Assembly: GCA_026003335.1 (NCBI GenBank) | Contig: BPHB01000002.1 | Coordinates: forward strand, 62,001 to 126,000 | Length of the DNA: 64,000 bases | Direction of reading: 5' to 3' | DNA from: Chitinophagales bacterium | Lineage (GTDB): Bacteria; Bacteroidota; Bacteroidia; Chitinophagales; CAIOSU01 | Shown: in pieces, positions 8,559-20,938 of the stretch | Layout of the letters: every line of letters begins with the position of its first letter | Numbering within the stretch: the first letter of the stretch is position 1 | Position numbers and translations under genes: made by a program | Notes under the pieces: generated by a model | Seen by the model: only the letters and a program-made list of their open reading frames with translations | What the model was told of the DNA's origin: nothing | Databases searched by the model: none

Positions 8559-10163
8559 ATGGTCTTTTTTGTTTTTATTGCCACAAGCATGGCTGCAGCC
8601 AAAAGCCAGAGCACATTCCGGCTTATTTATGATTTGTTTCGGGCAAACTGTTCCAGTGGGGGATGTCACGTTTCTGCATCTAATCCGATATTCAATGCAG
8701 AGGGCAGCGAAAGTGATCTTTATGCGAGTCTGGTAAACGCATTGCCGGTAAATCCAACGGCCCGAGCAAAGGGATACAAACTGGTTGACCCGGGACATCC
8801 CTATAACAGCTTTCTGCTATACAAAATAGGAAGTGATTTAGACCCCTATCTGACTTTAGGGCCTGAATTTGGCGAGCGTACGCCTCAGGCTCACAGCACG
8901 CTGAACGACTACGATATTGAGCTGGTACGTCAGTGGATACTGATGGGAGCGCCTCAAACAGGCAACAAAGTGAATTATCCTCTTCTGGTGGAGTATTATA
9001 CCCAGGGAGGCTTTGATATGCTTCCCATTCCTGCAACGCCTTCACCATTAGAAGGCATGCAGGTGCGTGTTGGCCCCATATTTCTGGCCCCCGGGGAGGA
9101 AGTGGAGTGGGATATAAAGCAACACCTTCGCAATCAGAATACACTGAAAGTGTATCGCACGGAGGGTTTTATGTCGTGGCAGTCGCATCATATGCTGCTT
9201 TTTAAATACAACGGTGATGGCTCTGGTGTACGGGAAGGATTAAGGCGGGTACCCACCGAAGCTTTCCCATTCAATGGTGATGTAACGCTTACCGGAGCAT
9301 GGCAGAATGATGATGACTTTATTCTTCCGGAAGGCACAGCCTTTTTCTGGAGGCCCAATACAGTTCTGGACTTTGATTATCATATTAAAAACTATAGCAA
9401 CACCGAAATCCTTCCGTCTGATTTTTATCTGAACATTTATTTTGACACCAGCAACACACGGAATATAGAGATGCATGCCAAGCTGGTAAATAATGCTGCC
9501 CTGCTGTTGTTCCGGGGCGACAACTCGCGTGTAGCCAGCGAAAACTTCCATGAAGACCGCTATATCTACATGATGTCATCTCATCTTCATAAATGGGGCA
9601 CCGACTTTGATGTGTATCTGAAAAATGCAGACGGCTCACGCGGAGCTCAGATTTACGAGGGTTTCTTTAATGAAGATTACTCTTTCAATCAGGGATATTA
9701 TGACTGGGAGCATCCTCCCATCCGCTATTTTAACCCGATGCCGAAAGCCAGCTACGGACTTGAATACACTGCCCGGTGGAATGTAGGAGTGCCCTTTGTA
9801 ACTTTCGGGCTCACAGCCGATGATGAAATGATGTTATTTACTTACCTCTACACTAAAGAGGAGGTACCGCAATTGCCGGCCGCATCGCCTGAAAGAGTTG
9901 AGAGCTCACAGATAACTTTAAGCCCTAATCCTTTTACAACCGGTTTCCATGTTGATCTGCACCTGGATCATGCAGCAAAAACTACGATTGAGTTACGTGA
10001 CGTGCCGGGTAAGAAAATCATGACACATGAGTGTGGCCTGCTCCAACCGGGTAATCATCAGATGTGGATATCTTCTGAACTCATGCCCTTCAGCGGAATT
10101 TACTTTGTTATCATCAGAATAAACGGTGAAGCAGTTAAGACCGAGAAGATTACAAAAATATAA
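8559..10163 (+). CDS. Secreted copper type II monooxygenase-like protein with cytochrome-like N-terminus and T9SS tail
   Basis: 534 residues. A short signal-like segment (1-16) is followed by a cytochrome-like module (about 20-132) with C31-x4-C36-H37 and the VDPGHPYNSFLLYKI and YDIELVRQWILMGAP motifs of Planctomycete-type cytochromes. Residues about 160-435 resemble peptidylglycine alpha-hydroxylating monooxygenase (PHM). All six copper ligands can be matched by motif: H210 and H211 (SHHMLLF), H275, H342 and H344 (SSHLHKWG), and M424 (DDEMM). The C-terminus is a T9SS type A sorting domain (LSPNPFTTGF onward, residues 453-534). The expected distal Met of the cytochrome module (RMP) is Thr (GERTPQ). 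The predicted reaction is ascorbate- or electron-dependent hydroxylation at the cell surface; the substrate is unknown. Start: the only in-frame ATG after the stop at 8490. It is convergent with the DivIC-like gene. Confidence 0.88.
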   Translation: MVFFVFIATSMAAAKSQSTFRLIYDLFRANCSSGGCHVSASNPIFNAEGSESDLYASLVNALPVNPTARAKGYKLVDPGHPYNSFLLYKIGSDLDPYLTLGPEFGERTPQAHSTLNDYDIELVRQWILMGAPQTGNKVNYPLLVEYYTQGGFDMLPIPATPSPLEGMQVRVGPIFLAPGEEVEWDIKQHLRNQNTLKVYRTEGFMSWQSHHMLLFKYNGDGSGVREGLRRVPTEAFPFNGDVTLTGAWQNDDDFILPEGTAFFWRPNTVLDFDYHIKNYSNTEILPSDFYLNIYFDTSNTRNIEMHAKLVNNAALLLFRGDNSRVASENFHEDRYIYMMSSHLHKWGTDFDVYLKNADGSRGAQIYEGFFNEDYSFNQGYYDWEHPPIRYFNPMPKASYGLEYTARWNVGVPFVTFGLTADDEMMLFTYLYTKEEVPQLPAASPERVESSQITLSPNPFTTGFHVDLHLDHAAKTTIELRDVPGKKIMTHECGLLQPGNHQMWISSELMPFSGIYFVIIRINGEAVKTEKITKI

Positions 10164-10175
10164 GTCAGAAGCAGC

Positions 10176-10487
10176 TCAGTCTTTTTTCTTTACTATGAGA
10201 AATAACTCTTCATCAGGCCGCTTCATAAGGTATTTTTCCCGGGCAAATTTTTCCAGAGCTTCATCTGTTGAAAAGAGAAGTTCATGGGTGTGATGAATTT
10301 TCTGAAGCTCATCCAGGTAAAATTTCTTTTCTTTTTTCAGCTTATTCAACTGCTTCTGTAAGCGGATGCGGGATACAAGGTCATTGCGGTCAAAAAAGAG
10401 CATCCACACAAAAAAAACTATTAATGTGGCAACATACTTGTTTTTCAGAGCAGGCAGAATTTTTTCATGAAGAGCCTTATATATCAT
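10176..10487 (-). CDS. Septum formation initiator family protein (FtsB/DivIC-like)
   Basis: About 103 residues from ATG 10487 (MIYKALHEKILPALKNKY). One transmembrane helix (VATLIVFFVWMLFF) is followed by a charged coiled coil (LVSRIRLQKQLNKLKKEKKFYLDELQKI) and the family's C-terminal AREKYLMKRPDEELFLI. FtsB/DivIC proteins bind FtsL and FtsQ in the cytoplasmic membrane during septum formation. An in-frame ATG at 10538 would add 17 residues upstream of the usual start. A TATTTTTG -7-like element at 10493-10500 lies immediately before ATG 10487, which would give an almost leaderless mRNA if used. It lies downstream of eno, an arrangement common in the phylum. Confidence 0.85.
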   Translation of the reverse strand: MIYKALHEKILPALKNKYVATLIVFFVWMLFFDRNDLVSRIRLQKQLNKLKKEKKFYLDELQKIHHTHELLFSTDEALEKFAREKYLMKRPDEELFLIVKKKD

Positions 10488-10591
10488 GTTTCCAAAAATA
10501 GAACAGGCAGTGTGAATCGTCCCTGCGGATTTCAACACACCAACGGCAGGCGATTAATTTAGTGTATAGTTCCGGCTGCTTAAAAGTGCAT

Positions 10592-13053
<2,462 letters not shown>

Positions 13054-13069
13054 GCAGTGATGATTTGGG

Positions 13070-13077
13070 CAAAGTTA
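13070..13077 (-). promoter_or_regulatory. -7 promoter element upstream of carA
   Basis: TAACTTTG on the minus strand, matching TAnnTTTG, 16 bases before the carA ATG and just after the rplQ terminator. The closest TTTG upstream is 25 bases away, longer than the usual 19-22, so the -33 part is weak. Confidence 0.5.
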
Positions 13078-13112
13078 AAAAAATTGACAGGTGCCGGAAA
13101 GGCAAAAGCAGC

Positions 13113-13144
13113 AAAATAAAAAAAGGCAGGGGATAATCCTGCCT
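13113..13144 (-). terminator. Rho-independent terminator after rplQ
   Basis: Minus-strand RNA has AGGCAGG, a 7-base loop and CCTGCCT (13144-13124), a perfect 7-bp stem followed by a T run broken by one A (13124-13113). It lies about 35 bases after the rplQ stop and closes the long S10-spc-alpha transcript. Confidence 0.85.
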
Positions 13145-13178
13145 CTTTTTCGGGTTTTCACCATAGCTTTTACAGGCA

Positions 13179-13718
13179 TTATTGCTTAGCAGCCGGATCA
13201 TCGGATGATGGAGTATCGGCCGGAGGCTGCTCGGATACACTACTGGTTTTTTCTTGCGGTGCAGTGGTTTTTGCTTCCGCTTGAGGGGAGGATTTTCCAC
13301 GGCCCCTGCGGGTGCGTTTTCTGCCCTCGGCTTTGGTCTTCTTTTCTTTCACATAGAGGTCGTTGAAATCTACCAGTTCAATCATGGCCATTTCGGCAGC
13401 ATCACCCTGACGATAGCCAAGTTTAATAATGCGGGTGTAGCCACCCGGGCGGCTGGCCGTTTTCTCGGCTACGGGGCCAAACAATTCTTTCACTGCTTCT
13501 TTGTTTTGCAGATAGCTGAACACGATCCTACGGGAATGGGTAGAGTTGTTTTTACCTTTTGTAATCAGGGGTTCAACAAATTTTCTCAGTTCCTTGGCTT
13601 TGGCCAGTGTGGTATTTATCCGCTTATGCAAAATAAGGGAATTAGCCAGGTTGGATAACAGCGCCTTACGATGCTGTGTATCGCGTCCGAGGTGATTAAT
13701 TTTTCTGCCGTGTCTCAT
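13179..13718 (-). CDS. rplQ: 50S ribosomal protein L17 with C-terminal extension
   Basis: 179 residues. The L17 core (1 to about 125; [44 protein letters not shown]) lines the exit of the 50S tunnel. Residues 127-179 are an added low-complexity tail: a basic stretch ([10 protein letters not shown]) then a Thr/Pro/Ser/Glu-rich end. Last gene of the ribosomal cluster, followed by a terminator. Confidence 0.97.
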   Translation of the reverse strand: MRHGRKINHLGRDTQHRKALLSNLANSLILHKRINTTLAKAKELRKFVEPLITKGKNNSTHSRRIVFSYLQNKEAVKELFGPVAEKTASRPGGYTRIIKLGYRQGDAAEMAMIELVDFNDLYVKEKKTKAEGRKRTRRGRGKSSPQAEAKTTAPQEKTSSVSEQPPADTPSSDDPAAKQ

Positions 13719-13769
13719 AGTGCTTAAATGCTTTCAGCCGGCCTTGGACCGGTAACTGTTTAACAAATG

Positions 13770-14768
13770 TTATTTATCCTCATTAAGCTGATATTTGGAG
13801 ATATCCATGCCGAAGTGCAGTCCTTTTTCATTTATCAGCTGTTCAATTTCAACCAGCGATTTTCTTCCGAAGTTGCGGAATTTGAGCAGTTCGTTGGTAT
13901 CATAGGTAACCAGATCAGCAAGGGTATTGATTTTTGCAGCTTTCAGACAGTTATAGGCACGTACAGACAGATCCAGATCTTCCAGGGGCGTATTGAGCAC
14001 CTTGCGCATATGCAGCACCTGTTCATCTACCACATCTTCCTTTGTAGTGTCATAAGAATCAAAGGTGATGTTTTCATCCGAGATAAGCATCAGATGCTGG
14101 ATAAGAATTTTTGCAGCTTCTTTGATGGCATCTTCAGGATGGATGGTTCCGTCTGTATCTACTTCAATAATCAGTTTTTCATAATCGGTTTTTTGTTCCA
14201 CACGGGTATTTTCCACATGATACCTTACATTCTTGATAGGAGTGAAAATGGCGTCAATTGCAATGGTATTGAGCTGATCGGCAGAGGGTTTGTTTTCTTC
14301 GGCAGGCAGGTAACCTCTACCTTTCTGTATGGTTAATTCCATTTCCAGCTTGACGGAGCTTTCCATGCGGCAAATCACCAGATCAGGGTTCATGACACGG
14401 AAAGAGTTGGTATGTTTTTCAATGTCACCGGCCCTCAGCTCTTCTTTATCTTTCAGCGACACGAAAATTTTTTCCTCGTCAATGCCTTCTCCCTGTAGTT
14501 TTTTAAGTCTTACCTGTTTGAGGTTAAGAATTATTTCAGTCATATCTTCAATAACTCCCTTGATGGTGGAGAATTCGTGTTGAACGCCATCAATTTTTAC
14601 TGCCGTGATGGCGTAGCCTTCCAGGGAGGATAAGAGGACTCTGCGCAGAGCATTGCCGATGGTTACGCCAAAGCCCGGCTCCAGCGGTTGGAATTCAAAA
14701 AGCCCGGAGAAGTCCGTAGCTTTCTGCATTATGATTTTTTCGGGTTTCTGAAAGGTTAGGATGCTCAT
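13770..14768 (-). CDS. rpoA: RNA polymerase alpha subunit
   Basis: 332 residues. The N-terminal dimerisation/assembly domain (about 1-235: [26 protein letters not shown]) is joined by an acidic linker to the C-terminal helix-hairpin-helix domain (about 255-320: [37 protein letters not shown]) that contacts promoter DNA and activators. It lies between rpsD and rplQ, the standard alpha-operon order. Confidence 0.98.
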   Translation of the reverse strand: MSILTFQKPEKIIMQKATDFSGLFEFQPLEPGFGVTIGNALRRVLLSSLEGYAITAVKIDGVQHEFSTIKGVIEDMTEIILNLKQVRLKKLQGEGIDEEKIFVSLKDKEELRAGDIEKHTNSFRVMNPDLVICRMESSVKLEMELTIQKGRGYLPAEENKPSADQLNTIAIDAIFTPIKNVRYHVENTRVEQKTDYEKLIIEVDTDGTIHPEDAIKEAAKILIQHLMLISDENITFDSYDTTKEDVVDEQVLHMRKVLNTPLEDLDLSVRAYNCLKAAKINTLADLVTYDTNELLKFRNFGRKSLVEIEQLINEKGLHFGMDISKYQLNEDK

Positions 14769-14801
14769 TTTATATGCTGTTTAGGGTTATCAAAATACAT
14801 T

Positions 14802-15407
14802 TTACTTGGAGTACAATTCCACAATCAGTTGCTCCTGAATATTTTCAGGTATATCCTGACGGGAGGGGAGGCTTACAAATTTCCCTTTCATTTCATTTTC
14901 ATCCCACACCAGCCAACTGAAGGTTTTACCTTTCTTGGCCAGGCTATCCTGAATGACGGCCAGCGCTTTGGAGCGTTCCCTCACGGCTACCGTATCACCC
15001 GGACGCAGGGTGTAGGAGGGGATGTTAACGACTTTGTCGTTTACAAGGATATGCTTGTGGGAAACCAGCTGGCGGGCAGCTCTTCGCGAGGGGGCGATAC
15101 CAAGACGATAGACGGTATTGTCCAGTCTTGCCTCCAGAAGCTGGAGAAGGTTTTCCCCGGTAACTCCTTTTTTGCGGGAAGCCTTTTTAAAGAGATTCAG
15201 GAATTGGCGTTCCAGCAATCCATAGGTGTACTTGGCTTTTTGTTTTTCTTTAAGCTGCAAGCCATATTCTGAAAGTGTTCTTCTTCTTTTGGATGCACCG
15301 TGCTGGCCGGGGGGATAATTCTTTTTTTCAAAGACTTTATCATAGCCGAAAATGGCTTCTCCGAATTTGCGTGCAATTTTTGTTCTTGGGCCTCTGTATC
15401 TTGCCAT
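14802..15407 (-). CDS. rpsD: 30S ribosomal protein S4
   Basis: 201 residues. Starts [17 protein letters not shown] and carries the S4 RNA-binding domain [22 protein letters not shown] near residues 91-150. It lacks the N-terminal zinc cysteines, so it is the zinc-free form. S4 is a primary 16S binder. Confidence 0.98.
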   Translation of the reverse strand: MARYRGPRTKIARKFGEAIFGYDKVFEKKNYPPGQHGASKRRRTLSEYGLQLKEKQKAKYTYGLLERQFLNLFKKASRKKGVTGENLLQLLEARLDNTVYRLGIAPSRRAARQLVSHKHILVNDKVVNIPSYTLRPGDTVAVRERSKALAVIQDSLAKKGKTFSWLVWDENEMKGKFVSLPSRQDIPENIQEQLIVELYSK

Positions 15408-15429
15408 GGTTGTTTATAATCTGTTTTAA

Positions 15430-15807
15430 TTAAACTCTTCTTCTTTTAGGTGGACGGCATCCGTTGTGCGGGATGGGAGTAATGTCCTTAATGATAGTAA
15501 TATCAATACCGGCAGCATTGATGTTGCGAATAGCTGATTCTCTTCCCGCACCTGGTCCTTTTACGAACACTTCTACGCGCCTGATTCCCAGGTCATGGGC
15601 TTTTTTGGCTGCATCCAAAGCGGCCACCTGTGCAGCATAGGGGGTGTTTTTCTTTGAGCCTTTAAAGCCGCATTTGCCGGCTGATGACCAGGCAATTACC
15701 TGTCCCTGATTGTTGGTAAAGCTGATAATGATGTTGTTAAAGCTGGCCTGAATATATACCTTTCCTTCGGGATCAACCTTTACGCCTTTTTTCTTTGTTT
15801 TTGCCAT
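15430..15807 (-). CDS. rpsK: 30S ribosomal protein S11
   Basis: 125 residues from ATG 15807 ([20 protein letters not shown]). An upstream in-frame start at 15837 would add ten unconserved residues. The conserved tail is [19 protein letters not shown] then [18 protein letters not shown]11 forms part of the platform that holds the mRNA 5' region. Confidence 0.97.
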   Translation of the reverse strand: MAKTKKKGVKVDPEGKVYIQASFNNIIISFTNNQGQVIAWSSAGKCGFKGSKKNTPYAAQVAALDAAKKAHDLGIRRVEVFVKGPGAGRESAIRNINAAGIDITIIKDITPIPHNGCRPPKRRRV

Positions 15808-15849
15808 TTTGTTTGTTAAATATTTTTTTCCTGTCAAAAGAATTAAAGA

Positions 15850-16233
15850 TTACTTACCTGTTGGAGCTTTTTTCTTGCCTGCTACAGTTTTCCGTTTCCC
15901 TTTTCTGGTGCGGGCATTGGTGCGTGTCCGCTGACCGTTTACAGGAAGTCCCTTGCGATGTCGTATTCCGCGGTAACAACCTATATCCATGAGGCGTTTG
16001 ATATTTAGCTGCACCTCTGACCGCAGTGCGCCTTCCACTTTATATTCGTCATTGATGACTTTTCTTACCTGATTGATGTTTTCTTCGGTCCAGTCTTCAA
16101 CCTTGACATTCTCATCTACTCCGGCCTTAGCCAGAATTTTGCGGGCGCTGCTTTTTCCGATACCGTAGATATAGGTCAGGGCAATTACGCCTCTTTTGTG
16201 CCTGGGTAAATCAATGCCTGCTATGCGTGCCAC
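15850..16233 (-). CDS. rpsM: 30S ribosomal protein S13 (GTG start)
   Basis: 127 residues, starting [15 protein letters not shown] from a GTG codon at 16233, which matches the family N-terminus exactly. Helix-two-turn-helix core ([14 protein letters not shown]) and a basic C-terminal tail ([20 protein letters not shown]). S13 bridges to the 50S subunit and contacts P-site tRNA. Confidence 0.97.
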   Translation of the reverse strand: MARIAGIDLPRHKRGVIALTYIYGIGKSSARKILAKAGVDENVKVEDWTEENINQVRKVINDEYKVEGALRSEVQLNIKRLMDIGCYRGIRHRKGLPVNGQRTRTNARTRKGKRKTVAGKKKAPTGK

Positions 16234-16282
16234 GTTTTTAGGTTCGTTTTATTTTGGGGTTAGCGAATACATGTCATCGGAC

Positions 16283-16399
16283 TTATCCCTGCCGTTGTTT
16301 AAAGCGGGGATTCTTTTTGTTAATCACATAGAGTTTGCCTTTGCGTTTCACAATCTTGCAGTCGGCACTTCTTTTCTTTATGGATGCTCTTACTTTCAT
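16283..16399 (-). CDS. rpmJ: 50S ribosomal protein L36
   Basis: A 38-residue frame read directly from the minus strand: [20 protein letters not shown], then [18 protein letters not shown] and TAA. Length and sequence match bacterial L36. Only C14 is present, so this is the form without the four-ligand zinc site. It lies between infA and rpsM, the normal order. Confidence 0.95.
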   Translation of the reverse strand: MKVRASIKKRSADCKIVKRKGKLYVINKKNPRFKQRQG

Positions 16400-16408
16400 A
16401 ACATTTCA

Positions 16409-16627
16409 TCATTTATACCTGTAGGTTATTCTTCCTTTCGTCAGGTCATAAGGAGACATTTCTACAGCCACCTTATCACCGGGCAAAATTTTTATGTAGT
16501 GCATACGCATTTTACCTGAAATATGGGCCGTGATTTCATGGCCGTTTTCCAGCCGCACTCTGAACATAGCATTAGACAGGGCCTCTGTAATAACGCCATC
16601 CTGTTTTATCAGTTCCTGTTTGGCCAT
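16409..16627 (-). CDS. infA: Translation initiation factor IF-1
   Basis: 72 residues, single S1-like OB fold: [20 protein letters not shown], then [29 protein letters not shown]-1 occupies the ribosomal A site during initiation. It starts 1 base after the map stop and precedes rpmJ. Confidence 0.97.
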   Translation of the reverse strand: MAKQELIKQDGVITEALSNAMFRVRLENGHEITAHISGKMRMHYIKILPGDKVAVEMSPYDLTKGRITYRYK

Positions 16628-17452
16628 TTAATCAGCAAATATTTTTCTGTTTCCCTTGATGGGTTTTAAGTTTTTATTTTTTGCCACTTCTTCCTCTATA
16701 AAGGAAAAAGTGGAAAGCAAATCGGGTTGTTTGTTTCGCACGGCCACCATCAGTTCAAAATGAGCTGATATAGAGTGATCTGCTGTGCGAATAGTCCATG
16801 CATCTTCTTCCTGCACTACTTTTTGGGTACCCAGATTAACCATTGGTTCAATAGCGATCACAAGTCCTTCTTTCATCACCGCCCCTGTACCTCTGCGGCC
16901 ATAGTTAGGCACTTCCGGATCTTCATGCAGATTTCTTCCTATGCCATGCCCCACCAGCTCTCTAACCAGGTGATAGCCGCGTTCTTTCTCCAGATAGTTT
17001 TGTATGGCATAGCTGATGTCTCCAATACGGTTGCCGGCTATGGCCTTCTCTATACCTACGAAAAGAGCCTCTCGTGAGTCAGTCAGTAGTCTCTCTACCT
17101 CTTCGGTCACTTCGCCCAGCGCAAAGGTATAGGCTGTGTCGCTGTAAAAGCCATGCTTTTTCACCCCACAGTCAATGGAAACCACATCACCGGGCAAAAG
17201 TTCCCTTTCTGATGGCAACCCATGCACGACCTGTTCATTCACCGAGGTGCACAGGGTGAATGCATAATTCCTATAGCCTTTAAAAGCCGGCTCGCCTCCA
17301 TGGTCACGTATGAACTCTTCGGCCACTCGATCCAGGTGCAGCGTAGTGACTCCCGGCTTGAGTTCTTTGGCTACTTCGGCCAGGGTTTTTGAAACAATCA
17401 AAGAACAATCCCTTATCAGCTCAATCTCTTCCTGAGTCTTGTAGTAAATCAT
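16628..17452 (-). CDS. map: Type I methionine aminopeptidase
   Basis: 274 residues from ATG 17452 (MIYYKTQEEIELIRD), placed one base after the secY stop. A GTG at 17461 would overlap secY and add three residues. Metal-binding segments are visible: SIDCGVKKHGFYSDTAYTF (two Asp), LVGHGIGRNLHEDPEVPNYG (His), AIEPMV (Glu) and SAHFELMVAV (Glu). It removes the initiator Met from nascent proteins. Confidence 0.97.
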   Translation of the reverse strand: MIYYKTQEEIELIRDCSLIVSKTLAEVAKELKPGVTTLHLDRVAEEFIRDHGGEPAFKGYRNYAFTLCTSVNEQVVHGLPSERELLPGDVVSIDCGVKKHGFYSDTAYTFALGEVTEEVERLLTDSREALFVGIEKAIAGNRIGDISYAIQNYLEKERGYHLVRELVGHGIGRNLHEDPEVPNYGRRGTGAVMKEGLVIAIEPMVNLGTQKVVQEEDAWTIRTADHSISAHFELMVAVRNKQPDLLSTFSFIEEEVAKNKNLKPIKGNRKIFAD

Positions 17453-17453
17453 T

Positions 17454-18794
17454 TTACACACTTGCTCCCACCGACTGCCGTCCTTTTATTCTGCCGCTTT
17501 TCATCAACCCATCATAGTGCCGCATCAATAAATGACTTTCTATTTGTTGCAGGGTATCCAGTATAACGGATACCAGGATGAGCAGCGATGTGCCTCCAAA
17601 AAATATGGCAAACTGAGTATTTACCCCTGCTGATTGGGCAAAGGCCGGCAGGATAGCCACCAGTGCCAGAAATATCGCTCCCGGTAAAGTAATCCTGGAC
17701 ATTACGGCATCAATATATTCAGCTGTTTTCTTTCCCGGTTTTACGCCCGGAATAAATCCGTTATTCTTTTTGAGGTCTTCAGCCCATTGCATGGGATTGA
17801 CAATGATGGCGGTATAGAAATAGGTAAACAGAATCACCAGGAAGAAATACACAATGTTATAAGGTACGGAAGTGTAGTCACTGAATGTGCCGAGAAAGCC
17901 TGTTGTTGTTTCAAATGTGGACGGTATAAACTGTGCTATGGTTGCGGGCAGAAACATGAGTGCCTGGGCGAAGATAATAGGCATTACTCCGGCCGCATTG
18001 ACTTTAAGGGGAAGGTATTGGCGCACGCCACCATATTGCTTGTTTCCCACAATACGTTTGGCGTACTGAACGGGAATGCGCCTGGTTGCCTGCACCAGAG
18101 CAATCACGGCAATGACGATTAGTACGAGAAATACGATTTCAATAAGGAAAGGAACCAATCCCCCACCTTCGGTCAGGCGGGAAGAGAGTTCTGCAGTAAG
18201 GGCGAAGGGAAGATGGGCAATGATTCCAATCATAATAATGAGAGATATGCCATTGCCGATGCCTTTATCGGTAATTTTTTCACCAAGCCACATGACAAAG
18301 ATGGTGCCTGCCGTCAATACCACAAGAGTGGAGATCCAGAATAAACCCTCTCCGATGACGATGGCATCACCGGCCATAAACTTCAGGTTGATTACATAGC
18401 CTGAAGCCTGGGCAGCCGTGATGAGCACTGTAAGCCAACGGGTAATCTGGTTAATCTGCCTGCGACCACTTTCTCCTTCTTTCTGCAGTTTTTGGAAATA
18501 AGGAACAGCTATGGTAAGCAACTGGATGGCGATGGATGCAGAGATGTAAGGCATAATACCCAGAGCAAATACGGACGCACGGGAGAAGGCGCCTCCGGCA
18601 AAAAGGTTTACCAATCCGAGTATGCCGCCAGAGCCCTGTTCAGCAAGAGCATCCAGCTTGGCAGGGTTGATGCCGGGTAAGACCACAAATGAACCCACCC
18701 GGTAGATAAGCACAAAGCCCAGGGTAGCCAGAATGCGGGCCCTTAGGTCCTCAATCTGCCAGATATTTTTTAAAGTGGTTATAAATCCCTTCAT
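17454..18794 (-). CDS. secY: Protein translocase subunit SecY
   Basis: 446 residues, about ten hydrophobic helices; channel subunit of the Sec translocon in the inner membrane. Recognisable: the N-terminal [21 protein letters not shown], the plug-region [20 protein letters not shown], and ANAL-type positive loops ([19 protein letters not shown]). The start overlaps the rplO stop as ATGA, indicating translational coupling. Confidence 0.98.
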   Translation of the reverse strand: MKGFITTLKNIWQIEDLRARILATLGFVLIYRVGSFVVLPGINPAKLDALAEQGSGGILGLVNLFAGGAFSRASVFALGIMPYISASIAIQLLTIAVPYFQKLQKEGESGRRQINQITRWLTVLITAAQASGYVINLKFMAGDAIVIGEGLFWISTLVVLTAGTIFVMWLGEKITDKGIGNGISLIIMIGIIAHLPFALTAELSSRLTEGGGLVPFLIEIVFLVLIVIAVIALVQATRRIPVQYAKRIVGNKQYGGVRQYLPLKVNAAGVMPIIFAQALMFLPATIAQFIPSTFETTTGFLGTFSDYTSVPYNIVYFFLVILFTYFYTAIIVNPMQWAEDLKKNNGFIPGVKPGKKTAEYIDAVMSRITLPGAIFLALVAILPAFAQSAGVNTQFAIFFGGTSLLILVSVILDTLQQIESHLLMRHYDGLMKSGRIKGRQSVGASV

Positions 18795-19252
18795 CCGATA
18801 TATTTAACCAGGGTTACTGTTCCTCCTGCTTTTTCAATAGCTGCTTGGGCCGAAGCGCTGACGGCATGGGCTTCAAAGTCAATTTTTGATTTCAGCTCTC
18901 CGCGTCCCAGTATTTTAAGCCGGTCAGAAGCTTTGATAAGACCAAGTTTTTTAAAGGTATCCAGGTCAAAGCGGGAGATCTTATGTTTTTCCGCCAGCTT
19001 CTGCAACGTATCTAGGTTGAGGGCGGTATATTCTGTGCGGAAGATGTTTTTAAAGCCCACTTTCGGCACTCTTCTCTGCAAGGGCATCTGACCGCCCTCA
19101 TAGCCTATTTTTGTTTTATAGCCGGAGCGGGATTGAGCCCCCTTATGACCCTTGGTTGAGGTGCCTCCGCGGCCGGAGCCCTGGCCTCTTCCCAGACGTT
19201 TTACATTGCGCTTAACCGAACCGGGGGCTGGTTTTAATGATGATAAATCCAT
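18791..19252 (-). CDS. rplO: 50S ribosomal protein L15
   Basis: 153 residues from ATG 19252 ([20 protein letters not shown]). A longer frame to 19309 runs back into rpmD and is not conserved. The glycine-rich RNA-binding stretch [20 protein letters not shown] is typical of L15. The stop overlaps the secY start. Confidence 0.96.
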   Translation of the reverse strand: MDLSSLKPAPGSVKRNVKRLGRGQGSGRGGTSTKGHKGAQSRSGYKTKIGYEGGQMPLQRRVPKVGFKNIFRTEYTALNLDTLQKLAEKHKISRFDLDTFKKLGLIKASDRLKILGRGELKSKIDFEAHAVSASAQAAIEKAGGTVTLVKYIG

Positions 19253-19256
19253 AGCC

Positions 19257-19436
19257 TTATACTTTCTCAACTTTAACCAAATGGCTGACTTTTCTGAGCA
19301 TGCCCTCAATCTGAGGGGTGTGCTCCAGTTCTACACTGGAGTTTAGCTTCTTAAGCCCCAGTGCCCGGAGGGTAGCTTTTTGCCGCTCCGGCTTTTTGAT
19401 AGCACTTCGCACCAGCGTTATCTTCAATGTAGTCAT
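19257..19436 (-). CDS. rpmD: 50S ribosomal protein L30
   Basis: A 59-residue frame read directly: [20 protein letters not shown], then [20 protein letters not shown], then [19 protein letters not shown] and TAA. Length and the [10 protein letters not shown]...LGLxKLxxxV pattern match L30. It lies between rpsE and rplO, the standard spc order. Confidence 0.95.
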   Translation of the reverse strand: MTTLKITLVRSAIKKPERQKATLRALGLKKLNSSVELEHTPQIEGMLRKVSHLVKVEKV

Positions 19437-19440
19437 GTTT

Positions 19441-19959
19441 TTATCCGTTAAACACTTTTTTCAATGGCACTCTTCTCTGGGTGGATACGGTATGGGCATC
19501 GCGCAGAGAGGTAAGCGCTTTGATGGTTGCCTTAATCACGTTATGCGCATTGGATGACCCCAATGATTTTGCCAGGCAGTTGTGTACTCCTGCACTTTCC
19601 AGTACCGCCCGCATGGCACCTCCGGCAATTACTCCGGTACCTTCTGAGGCGGGTTTAATCCACACTTTACCTGCTCCGAACTTTCCGTATACTTCATGTG
19701 GAATAGTGCCCTTAATGACCGGCACTTTTATCAGGTTTTTCTTGGCATCATCAATACCTTTGGATATGGCTTCAGTTACTTCGCGGGCTTTGCCCAGTCC
19801 ATGGCCAACGATGCCGTTACCGTCTCCTACTACCACGATAGCCGAAAAGCTGAAGGTGCGACCGCCTTTGGTCACCTTAGCTACCCTGCGAATATTTACC
19901 ACTTTTTCTTTAAGGTTCAGTTCGCTTGCCTTGACTCTTTGTAAATCTCCGGTTGACAT
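19441..19959 (-). CDS. rpsE: 30S ribosomal protein S5
   Basis: 172 residues. The N-terminal double-stranded RNA-binding-like domain ([40 protein letters not shown]) is followed by the beta-alpha domain ([18 protein letters not shown]). S5 contributes to decoding fidelity. The loop region around [10 protein letters not shown] is unaltered relative to the family. Confidence 0.97.
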   Translation of the reverse strand: MSTGDLQRVKASELNLKEKVVNIRRVAKVTKGGRTFSFSAIVVVGDGNGIVGHGLGKAREVTEAISKGIDDAKKNLIKVPVIKGTIPHEVYGKFGAGKVWIKPASEGTGVIAGGAMRAVLESAGVHNCLAKSLGSSNAHNVIKATIKALTSLRDAHTVSTQRRVPLKKVFNG

Positions 19960-19994
19960 GTGCTATTTTAATTCGGTTCTGTTGCTTTTAAAAA

Positions 19995-20348
19995 TTAAAA
20001 CTTTAATCCTCCCTGCCGTGCACCATCGGCCAGGGCTTTGACTCTTCCGTGATACAAATACCCTCCCCTGTCAAATACGACCTGGGTAATGCCCGCAGCG
20101 ATAGCTTTTTGGGCCAGTGCCAGGCCTACGGCTGCTGCCTGTTCTGTTTTGGTGCCTTTGCGCTGAAAATTTTTTTCCCTCGTAGAGGCCGCCACGAGCG
20201 TATGCCCGATGGTGTCGTCAATAATCTGGGCATAGATTTCCCTGTTACTCCTGAATACAGCCAGCCGGGGGCGCTCAGGTGTACCGGATATTTTCTTCCG
20301 GATGCTTTTTCTTATTTTGTTTCTTCGGAGTACCTTTTTTGCCAACAT
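19995..20348 (-). CDS. rplR: 50S ribosomal protein L18
   Basis: 117 residues. The 5S rRNA-binding protein: [20 protein letters not shown], then [25 protein letters not shown] at 20348; lies between rplF and rpsE. Confidence 0.97.
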   Translation of the reverse strand: MLAKKVLRRNKIRKSIRKKISGTPERPRLAVFRSNREIYAQIIDDTIGHTLVAASTREKNFQRKGTKTEQAAAVGLALAQKAIAAGITQVVFDRGGYLYHGRVKALADGARQGGLKF

Positions 20349-20361
20349 ACTTTTTTAGAGA

Positions 20362-20925
20362 TTATTTACCAGATGAAGCGGCTGTTTTACCTGCTTTTCT
20401 CCGGATGTATTCACCTTCATATTTGATACCCTTGCCCTTGTAAGGCTCGGGAGGACGGATAGACCTGATTTTGGCAGCTACTTCACCCAGCAATTGCTTA
20501 TCTATGCTTTGCAAAGTTACCAAAGGATTTTGGCCCTTTTCCTGGGTTGCACTGACCTTGATTTCTTTGGGTAATTGCACCACCACAGGATGGCTATACC
20601 CGACACTGAGTTCCAGATTTTGCCCTTTGGCAGCAGCACGATAGCCTACGCCTACCAGTTCCAGTTTTTTTTCATATCCCTTTGATACGCCAATGATCAT
20701 GTTGTTAATGAGGGAACGGTAAAGTCCATGCATAGCTTTATGGCGTTTCTGGTCGGTAGGGCGCTGAACGATGATACTGCCGTTTTCAATCTTTACGGTG
20801 ATGTCAGGATGAATTTTTTCTGACAGTTCTCCTTTGGGGCCTTTTACAACCACGCGGTTGCCGGCTTCCACCTTCACCTCAACGCCCTGAGGTATTTTAA
20901 TGGGTAACTTTCCTATGCGAGACAT
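20362..20925 (-). CDS. rplF: 50S ribosomal protein L6
   Basis: 187 residues. MSRIGKLPIKIPQGVEV start, ending in the conserved IRSIRPPEPYKGKGIKY motif and a short Ala/Lys-rich tail. L6 sits near the factor-binding region of the 50S subunit. Confidence 0.98.
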   Translation of the reverse strand: MSRIGKLPIKIPQGVEVKVEAGNRVVVKGPKGELSEKIHPDITVKIENGSIIVQRPTDQKRHKAMHGLYRSLINNMIIGVSKGYEKKLELVGVGYRAAAKGQNLELSVGYSHPVVVQLPKEIKVSATQEKGQNPLVTLQSIDKQLLGEVAAKIRSIRPPEPYKGKGIKYEGEYIRRKAGKTAASSGK

Positions 20926-20938
20926 GAGTGACTGATGA

